From positions 1 through 51,873 of the forward strand of contig JAAYEJ010000024.1 in assembly GCA_012728835.1 (NCBI GenBank): DNA of 51,873 nucleotides. Reading direction: 5' to 3'. The notes below the pieces were generated by a model. That model saw only the letters and a program-made list of their open reading frames with translations, was not told where the DNA came from and ran no database searches. The position numbers and the translations under genes were made by a program. This document shows, one piece after another, positions 46,478 through 51,873 of the stretch (its first letter is position 1; every line of letters starts with the position of its first letter). Origin of the DNA: Candidatus Brocadiaceae bacterium. GTDB lineage: Bacteria; Planctomycetota; Brocadiia; SM23-32.

Positions 46478-48445
46478 ATGGTACGACGGAAAATGCGAAC
46501 GATGGCGCTTGTCTGTGCGGCGGCGGTCCTCTGCGCCGCCGACGTCCGGGCGGCGGAGGGTGGCATCCTGCCCCCCGACCGCGTGGCCGACTGGAGCCGG
46601 GCCGGAGTGCCGGGGGGCATCCCGACCGACCGAGACCATCTGCTCGACGTGACACAGGAACCATACAACGCGGACAACACAGGCGCGGCCGATGCCCAGC
46701 CCGCCATCATGAAGGCCATTGCGGACGCCGCCGAAAACGACGTCGTCTACCTCCCCGCGGGCACGTATCGCATCGACCGCGGCATCTCGGTGTACGGCGG
46801 CAAGGGCCGGCTCACGATCCGCGGCGACGGGCAGGACCGGACGATCATCCGGCCCACAGGACCGCAGAGCGGCGGGATCAGCGTCAAGCCGGCCGACGGC
46901 GGCGACTGGTGGTACGCCCGGCGGCTGAAGCTGGACATCGCGGGCAGCCACGCGCGCGGGGCGACGGAACTCTCGGTCGGCGACACGACGCCGCTGGACG
47001 CCTATCCGAACGGCGGCGTCGGCCAGCTCTGCCAGATCTCCCTGAAGAATGACCTGCGGCTGCCGGTGATGACGACGGCCGGGTTCGAGTACGCGCGCAA
47101 GTACGTCACGCGCATCGTGGGCCGCACCGGCACGACCGTGACCATCTCGCCGCCGCTCCTGTTCGATCTTCCGCAGGAGCTTGCGCCGGTCCTGCGGCCC
47201 GTCGGGCGGTACACCGAGTTCGTGGGCATCGAGGACCTGACCGTCGACGGCGTCCATTGCCCGTCCGGCAACTGCCTGGTCAACATCGGCCAGGCCTACG
47301 GGTGCTGGATCAGGAACGTGACCGTGCGCAACGGCGAACGCCGCCTGCTGAGCATCGACGGCTCCCTGCACTGCGAGATGCGGCACTGCAACCTCTACGG
47401 GCGCAAGGTGGAGGCGCAGCCGAACAGCGGCGGGCTCTTCCTCACCATGTCCACCGCCTGCCTGATCGAGGACAACATCCTGTCGCCGGCCACCGAGATG
47501 AGCGGCGGCGCCACGGGCAACGTCCTGGCCTACAACTTCTGCGACGACGTCGGCGTCCAGGGCAACCTGCTCTGCGCCAGCCTGAACGCCAACCACGGCG
47601 CGCACAACAGCTTCAACCTCTTCGAAGGCAACTTCATGCCCAGGTTCCAGAGCGACGGCTACCACGGCAGTGCCTCGCACGACACCGCGTTCCGGAACTG
47701 GTTCCACGGCACCTCGACCCGGACGACGCAGTACTGGATCTGCGTGACCCTGAACCGGTTCAGCCGCGACTACTCCCTGGTGGGCAACGTGCTGGGCCGC
47801 CGCGGCTTCGACTGGCTCCGCGAGGTGGAGATGGAAGGCTTCAACTACGCGAAGCACTTCATCTGTTCCTTCGGCTATCCGAACATGGGGAACGGCTGGT
47901 GCAACGGCCGGACCGCGCAGCCGAGCCAGGGCCGATACTGGGCCGACTGGGATCCGAGCGTCGGCACGGCGATCCGGGGCGTCCTGACCGAACGCACAAG
48001 CGACGAGACCGGCGTCATCACCCTCACGTCCGGCACGCTGACGCCCGGGCAGTCGCCGATGCTGCGGGGCGGCCAGACCCAGAGCTGGGTGCGGATCGGC
48101 CGGGTGGAGGGCGACACGGCCGAGGTCGACGCCCGCCCCTGGGGCGCCAGGCTGCCGCGCGTGAACACCGAGGTGCTGCTCTTCCCCGGCGCGGGCGGCT
48201 TTCAGGAACTGGACCTGGACGTGGCGGCGACGACGCTGCGGAAGGGGAACTACAACTTCCACGACGGCGGCGTGCCGCCCGATGAGGCCCTCGGAGACGC
48301 CGTGCTGCCGCCCAGCCTCTACCTGGACGGGAAGCCGGACTGGTTCGGCGACCTCGCCTGGCCGCCGTTCGGCCCCGACACGGACTTCGAGGACAACACG
48401 ATCCCGGCGCAGGCCCGGTACGAGGAGATCGGGATGCAGGGGTGA
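46478..48445 (+). CDS. Secreted pectate-lyase-3-like right-handed beta-helix protein
   Basis: The 655-residue protein has a signal peptide (MRTMALVCAAAVLCAADVRA). It then has the entry motif of pectate-lyase-3 and tailspike-like proteins: YNADNTGAADAQPAIMKAI, followed by DVVYLPAGTYRIDRGISVYG and TIRGDGQDRTIIR. Regular beta-helix rungs follow (EFVGIEDLTVDGVHC, GCWIRNVTVRNGERR, MRHCNLYG, CLIEDNIL). Such proteins bind or cleave acidic polysaccharides. Catalytic residues cannot be placed by eye. The start follows GAGGTGAAG. Confidence 0.78.
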   Translation: MVRRKMRTMALVCAAAVLCAADVRAAEGGILPPDRVADWSRAGVPGGIPTDRDHLLDVTQEPYNADNTGAADAQPAIMKAIADAAENDVVYLPAGTYRIDRGISVYGGKGRLTIRGDGQDRTIIRPTGPQSGGISVKPADGGDWWYARRLKLDIAGSHARGATELSVGDTTPLDAYPNGGVGQLCQISLKNDLRLPVMTTAGFEYARKYVTRIVGRTGTTVTISPPLLFDLPQELAPVLRPVGRYTEFVGIEDLTVDGVHCPSGNCLVNIGQAYGCWIRNVTVRNGERRLLSIDGSLHCEMRHCNLYGRKVEAQPNSGGLFLTMSTACLIEDNILSPATEMSGGATGNVLAYNFCDDVGVQGNLLCASLNANHGAHNSFNLFEGNFMPRFQSDGYHGSASHDTAFRNWFHGTSTRTTQYWICVTLNRFSRDYSLVGNVLGRRGFDWLREVEMEGFNYAKHFICSFGYPNMGNGWCNGRTAQPSQGRYWADWDPSVGTAIRGVLTERTSDETGVITLTSGTLTPGQSPMLRGGQTQSWVRIGRVEGDTAEVDARPWGARLPRVNTEVLLFPGAGGFQELDLDVAATTLRKGNYNFHDGGVPPDEALGDAVLPPSLYLDGKPDWFGDLAWPPFGPDTDFEDNTIPAQARYEEIGMQG

Positions 48446-48527
48446 ATCCGGCGCTGCCGGGCGGGCATGCGTCCTCGCCCGCTCAGCCTCCGGCCGGGAC
48501 GCCCGTCGATTCAGGAAGGAGCAGGCC

Positions 48528-49340
48528 ACGCAGACCGCTGAGACGTCCGTTCCGCCGGCCATCGGGCCGCGCCCCGGCCTGACGCTCATCCCGCTGCAGT
48601 CCGGCAGCAGCGGGAACTGCCTTTACGTCGAAGGCGGGGGCGTCTCCCTGATCCTCGACGCGGGCATCGGGGGGCGGGAGGCGTGCCGGCGCCTCGCGCC
48701 CTACGGACGCAACATCGCGTCCGCCGGCGCCGTGATCCTCTCGCACGACCACGCGGACCACACCCGCAGCGCCGGCGTGTTCAGCCGCATGTTCGGCCTG
48801 CCCCTCTGCATGACGGGCCCGACGCATGCAGCGATCGGCGGCCGCCTGGGGCGGGTGGCCTCCGTGCGCGTCTTCGAGCCCGGGGAGGTCCTGCAGTTCG
48901 GCGGCCTTCGCGTCGAGACCGTCGTCACCGCTCATGACGGCGCCGGGGGCGTCGGGTTCGTCCTCTCCGACGGCGTCCGCCGGCTGGGCATCCTGACGGA
49001 CCTGGGGCACGTGTTCCCGGGGCTGGGGCCGCTGATCGCGTCCCTGGACGCCGTCTACATCGAGAGCAACTACGATCCCGAAATGCTTGCGAACGGGCCG
49101 TACCCGTTCAGCGTGCAGGAACGGATCCGCGGCTCCGGCGGGCACCTGAGCAACCACGAGGCGGCGAACCTTCTTCGCGACCAGTCCAACGGGCGGCTCC
49201 GCTGGGTCTGCCTGGCCCATCTGTCGGAGACGAACAACCGGCCCGAACTCGCCCTCCGGACGCATCGCGCCGCGCTCGGCCGGCGCTTGCCGATCCACGT
49301 CGCCCGCCGCGATCGGGCGGTCGGGCCCTTCCATCTGTGA
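48528..49340 (+). CDS. YycJ/WalJ-like metallo-beta-lactamase-fold hydrolase
   Basis: The protein has the YycJ pattern: LQSGSSGNCLYVEGGGVSLI, LDAGIGGREACRRL, VILSHDHADHTRSAGVFSRM (HxHxDH), GFVLSDGVRRLGILTDLGHV, YIESNYDPEML and GHLSNHEAANLL. Family members cleave nucleic acid and influence cell-wall signalling. No ATG, GTG or TTG lies in frame between the previous gene's stop and the first conserved strand. The best ribosome site (AGGAAGGAG, 48513-48521) is six bases before an ACG at 48528, giving 270 residues. Either ACG is used, or the start lies within the previous gene (ATG at 48282), or a base was misread. Confidence 0.75.
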   Translation, partial: TQTAETSVPPAIGPRPGLTLIPLQSGSSGNCLYVEGGGVSLILDAGIGGREACRRLAPYGRNIASAGAVILSHDHADHTRSAGVFSRMFGLPLCMTGPTHAAIGGRLGRVASVRVFEPGEVLQFGGLRVETVVTAHDGAGGVGFVLSDGVRRLGILTDLGHVFPGLGPLIASLDAVYIESNYDPEMLANGPYPFSVQERIRGSGGHLSNHEAANLLRDQSNGRLRWVCLAHLSETNNRPELALRTHRAALGRRLPIHVARRDRAVGPFHL

Positions 49341-49377
49341 GGCAGCGTCCCTCTGCCGGCCGGATGCGGAGCAGACG

Positions 49378-49406
49378 TTGACAGCATCCTTGCCGGCGAC
49401 TACAGT
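49378..49406 (+). promoter_or_regulatory. Promoter of the second ceramidase-like gene
   Basis: A perfect TTGACA (49378-49383), a 17-bp spacer and TACAGT (49401-49406) lie about 75 bp before the ATG at 49481. Confidence 0.6.
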
Positions 49407-49480
49407 GCGCCGGCGGAGGTACGCGAAGTGCCTCGCGGCGGTGGACGGGGCCGGCGGCCCCCATGCGAAGGAGAGTACCG

Positions 49481-50773
49481 ATGCGTTTCGGCCTGGCGGT
49501 GGCGGATATCACTCCTATGTCCCGCATGCCCATGCGGGGCTATGCAACGCGCAAGGACCTGTTCGACCGCGTCCACGACCCCCTCACGGTCACGGCGGTC
49601 GTCCTGGAGGAAGGCGACCGGCGGGCGCTGATCGGCGCCGTGGACCTGGTCACCCTGCCGGGAGACGGCAGCCTGCCGGGGCTGCTGGAGCGGCTGGGCG
49701 GCATCGTCGGCTGCCCGCCGGACTGCGTGATGCTCAACGCCTCGCACACGCACGGCGGCCCGACGCCGTCACGCTCTGCCTGGGGCGACGACGACCCGTA
49801 CGGGGACCTCTGCGAGCGCTACAAGCAGTTCGTCTACGACCGGATCGCCGATGCCGCCGCGCGGGCGGTTGCCGACCTGCGCGAGGGCACACTGCGGTTC
49901 GGCGAGGGGACGACCGACCTGCCGATCAGCCGCCGCCTGGAACGGGACGGCCGCATCCTGCACGCACCCGCGCCCGACGCGCCGACCGACCCGCGCACGC
50001 ATCTGCTGGCCCTGTATGACGCCGACGGCACGCCGGCGGCGCTCGGCCTGAAGGTCTCGTGCCACGCGGTCGCGACCGCCTGGCAGCACCAGATCACGGC
50101 CGACTACCCGGGCGCCTGGCGCGACGCCTTTTCGGCGGCCTTCGACGGCCGGGTGACGCCGTTCTTCCTCCAGGGCGCCGGCGCGGACACGCGGCCCCGG
50201 CAGGCGGCCGACGGCGACGACTGGCGCGCCGTGCCGCACGAGGAACTGCCGGACATGGCCCGCGGGCTGCTGGCCGAGACGCTCATCGCGCTGGCCGGTG
50301 GGCTCGAGACCGTCGGCCCGCTGGTGCTCGCCGGCGCGATCCGGCCCGTTCAGGTTCCGTGCCGGCCGCTGTATACGCGCCGCGAGCAGTTCCAGGATCT
50401 GCAGAAGTCCCGGAACGAACGGGAGCGGCGCTATGCCGAGAAGTGCCTGGGTCTGCTCGATGAGGGCCGGTCGGTGCCCGGCCACGCAACGGTGCAGGTG
50501 CAGACGCTCTGGCTGACCGAGGACCTCGCCCTGGTCGGGCTGGACGTCGAGCCGCTCTGCGCGCTGGGGTTCGCGGTGGAGGAGGCGCTGGCGCCGGCGC
50601 GCGTTGTGCTGCTCGGCTACACCAACGGCTCGTGCTGCTACCTGCCGACCACCGCCGAGATCGAACGCGGCGGCTACGAGGCCGAGAGCTACCTCGGCAA
50701 GACCTGGACCGGCCCGCTCGGCCCGGGCATCGAGGAGAGCATCATCGCCGGCCTGACGCGTGCGTGCAGGTAG
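49481..50773 (+). CDS. Neutral/alkaline ceramidase-like hydrolase, paralogue 2
   Basis: The 430-residue protein starts MRFGLAVADITPMSRMPMRG and has MLNASHTHGGPTPS, the zinc-binding motif of the neutral ceramidase superfamily, then LKVSCHAVATAWQHQITADY, FFLQGAGADTRPRQ and LLGYTNGSCCYLPT. It matches the minus-strand paralogue at 4224-5426 in motif order but is only distantly similar. No signal peptide is present, so it is probably cytoplasmic and acts on an imported or internal amide or ester. GGAGAG precedes the chosen ATG; an ATG six codons upstream is less likely. Confidence 0.76.
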   Translation: MRFGLAVADITPMSRMPMRGYATRKDLFDRVHDPLTVTAVVLEEGDRRALIGAVDLVTLPGDGSLPGLLERLGGIVGCPPDCVMLNASHTHGGPTPSRSAWGDDDPYGDLCERYKQFVYDRIADAAARAVADLREGTLRFGEGTTDLPISRRLERDGRILHAPAPDAPTDPRTHLLALYDADGTPAALGLKVSCHAVATAWQHQITADYPGAWRDAFSAAFDGRVTPFFLQGAGADTRPRQAADGDDWRAVPHEELPDMARGLLAETLIALAGGLETVGPLVLAGAIRPVQVPCRPLYTRREQFQDLQKSRNERERRYAEKCLGLLDEGRSVPGHATVQVQTLWLTEDLALVGLDVEPLCALGFAVEEALAPARVVLLGYTNGSCCYLPTTAEIERGGYEAESYLGKTWTGPLGPGIEESIIAGLTRACR

Positions 50774-50884
50774 GAGGCCGCGCTCCGTCGCGGCCGGGGA
50801 TTGCCGGAGGCCGGGCACGACGGAGCGTGCCCCTCCAACGGCCCCGCCCCCCAATGGGTAGCCCCGGGCGTCTCCGCCCGGGGC
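50772..50884. repeat. Dispersed palindromic intergenic elements
   Basis: Three elements follow the ceramidase-like gene: GCCGCGCTCCGTCGCGGC at about 50777-50795, the 26-base element at 50811-50836 (CCGGGCACGACGGAGCGTGC onward), and a perfect 10-bp-stem, 4-base-loop hairpin at 50861-50884 (GCCCCGGGCG/CGCCCGGGGC). The first two recur in inverted form near 51.75-51.83 kb. The hairpin may end transcription from either side. Confidence 0.75.
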
Positions 50885-50932
50885 GTGCGTGCAAGCAGGG
50901 GGTCGCCCGCCGCCTGTGCAGCGCGTGCGCTG

Positions 50933-51535
50933 CTACTGGACGACGAACGTCGTCTGGAGCGTGTTCGAGACCTCGTCGGCGGCCACGGTGATCTGCACCT
51001 CGTACGTGCCCGCGGCGGCCTCGGCCGGCAGGGCCAGGGGCACTTCGCTCGTGTAGGTGCCGCTGGTCCGGGCCACGTCGACGGGCGCCTGCGCGACCGT
51101 GACGCCGCTGAGGAGGATGGTCCGGGTCTCGCGCACCGTCACCACCTGGTCCAGGTTCGGGGCCATCACGGCGTAGGTCACCCGCAGCGTGACGCTCTCG
51201 CCCGGCCGGACCGTGGCGGGCTCTGCGGCGACCTGCGAGACCTCGAGCCGCACACCCTGGCTCGGGGTGTAGTCATACAGCTCCACCGTCTCCTCGGCGG
51301 TCCGGTCCCTGTGCTCGAGGTATGCGCCGATGGCGCCGCCCGCCAGAGCGCCCACGACGGCGCCGACGGCCGCGCCCTTGCTCCCGCGGGCGATCCCGCC
51401 CGCGAGCCCGCCGGCTACCGCCCCCGCGCCCGCCCCAATGGCGACCTTGCGGTGTTCCTCGACGAACGAGCATGCCGGCAGCAGAAGAACCATCGAAGCC
51501 GCCAGAGCCAGCCAGACGCCACTTTGCGCGCGCAT
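50933..51535 (-). CDS. Glycine-zipper lipoprotein
   Basis: The 200-residue protein has a lipoprotein signal (WLALAASMVLLLPACSF) with Cys as the lipidation site. A glycine-zipper pair follows (AIGAGAGAVAGGLAGGIARG, GAAVGAVVGALAGGAIGAYL), which forms tightly packed membrane helices in outer-membrane proteins such as SlyB relatives. The C-terminal half is a beta-rich domain with VRPGESVTLRVTYAV and AAGTYEVQITV, like an Ig-type fold. A role in envelope integrity is likely. GGGAGG precedes the ATG. Confidence 0.8.
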   Translation of the reverse strand: MRAQSGVWLALAASMVLLLPACSFVEEHRKVAIGAGAGAVAGGLAGGIARGSKGAAVGAVVGALAGGAIGAYLEHRDRTAEETVELYDYTPSQGVRLEVSQVAAEPATVRPGESVTLRVTYAVMAPNLDQVVTVRETRTILLSGVTVAQAPVDVARTSGTYTSEVPLALPAEAAAGTYEVQITVAADEVSNTLQTTFVVQ

Positions 51536-51655
51536 CGCACACCTCCCACGTTCACAGATCGATCCGCCGGCCCCGGACTCGTGCCCGAGATACGCCGGGG
51601 ATCCCTCGGCACACGGGTGTGCCGCCCCTCTGCCCGCCATGCGGCGGACACCCTC

Positions 51656-51689
51656 GTAAACGGTACCGTTTACGGTCCCGGGTTGTCAA
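51656..51689 (-). promoter_or_regulatory. Operator-like 18-bp perfect palindrome beside a -35 box
   Basis: GTAAACGGTACCGTTTAC (51656-51673) is a perfect palindrome. On the minus strand TTGACA (51689-51684) stands 10 bp before it, so the palindrome covers the expected spacer end and -10 of a promoter for the glycine-zipper lipoprotein, whose ATG is about 120 bp downstream. The -10 itself is poor. The half-site GTAAACG resembles LacI-family operators. Confidence 0.55.
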
Positions 51690-51706
51690 TGAGTTTGCGC
51701 GACGGC

Positions 51707-51873
51707 GCGCGGCCCTCCACCGGCACGGACGGTTCACGCCGCTGGAGGGGCACGCTCCGTCGTGCCCGGCTGTGCGTCTGCCCGCCTGTGCATGTGCCCG
51801 GTCCGGCCATCCCCGGCCGCGACGGAGCGCGGCCCTCCACCGGCACGGACGGTTCACGCCGCTGGAGGGGCAC
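51707..51873. repeat. 47-bp direct repeat with 120-bp period, running off the window
   Basis: An identical 47-bp block occurs at 51707-51753 and 51827-51873 (GCGCGGCCCTCCACCGGCAC onward). Between them are inverted copies of the elements at 50772-50836: 51744-51769 is the exact reverse complement of 50811-50836. I see no coding sequence in 51690-51873. Confidence 0.85.

Noticed and set aside
45494-48589. 1031-residue open frame on the minus strand
   Set aside because: Antisense to the amidohydrolase and pectate-lyase-like genes, which have clear motifs, signal peptide and ribosome sites.

Overview
The window is a uniformly GC-rich bacterial chromosome segment with about 44 protein genes, no rRNA or tRNA that I can see, and no transposase. 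The gene content (heparinase- and pectate-lyase-like proteins, paired DUF4091 proteins, several PIG-L deacetylases, neutral-ceramidase-like proteins, a CapA-type phosphatase, many lipoproteins and secreted proteins) and the intergenic palindromic boilerplate fit a member of the Planctomycetota/Lentisphaerota/Verrucomicrobiota group specialised in glycans. That placement is inference. Nothing in the window fixes the taxon.

The clearest special system is a complete lasso-peptide biosynthetic locus on the minus strand at about 5.5-13.7 kb. In transcription order it holds a transglutaminase-like leader peptidase (B2), an asparagine-synthetase-like macrolactam synthetase (C), a 54-residue precursor peptide (A, 10721-10885), an HPr-kinase-like peptide kinase, an ABC exporter (D), a nucleotidyltransferase, and a PqqD-like leader-binding protein (B1). 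The precursor has a textbook leader (YxxP...YGxVxxLT-x-G). Its predicted 23-residue core has an 8-residue ring closed on Glu8, a His-rich tail and a C-terminal Ser. A perfect TTGACA-N17-TATAAT promoter precedes it, and its leader RNA can fold so that the Shine-Dalgarno sequence is buried.

Layout: 0.15-3.5 kb is a heparinase/flavin-reductase/DUF502 operon (-). At 3.6-5.4 kb lie a small membrane protein and a ceramidase-like gene (-). The lasso locus occupies 5.5-13.7 kb (-). At 13.8-17.2 kb are a secreted protein (+), a four-helix-bundle gene flanked by inverted 10-bp tandem repeats (-), and a CapA-family gene (-). At 17.3-21.1 kb is a heterodimeric ABC exporter (+). At 21.1-33.6 kb is a tightly packed 12-gene operon (-) of glycosidases, two enolase-superfamily proteins, a dehydrogenase, an RraA-like aldolase, a UlaG-like hydrolase and accessory enzymes, which looks like an uncharacterised sugar or sugar-acid catabolic route. 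At 33.6-36.6 kb are a glutamine amidotransferase, an FAD oxidoreductase and a lipoprotein. At 36.7-50.8 kb is a plus-strand series: a URO-D remnant, an M55 peptidase, tandem DUF4091 proteins, tandem PIG-L proteins, an overlapping amidohydrolase pair, a pectate-lyase-like protein, a YycJ-like hydrolase and a second ceramidase-like gene. At 50.8-51.9 kb is a glycine-zipper lipoprotein between dispersed palindromic repeats.

Several transcription units are preceded by recognisable sigma-70-type promoters with 16-18 bp spacers. This lets operon boundaries be proposed from sequence alone. Functions are inferred from motifs read by eye; no database search was run.
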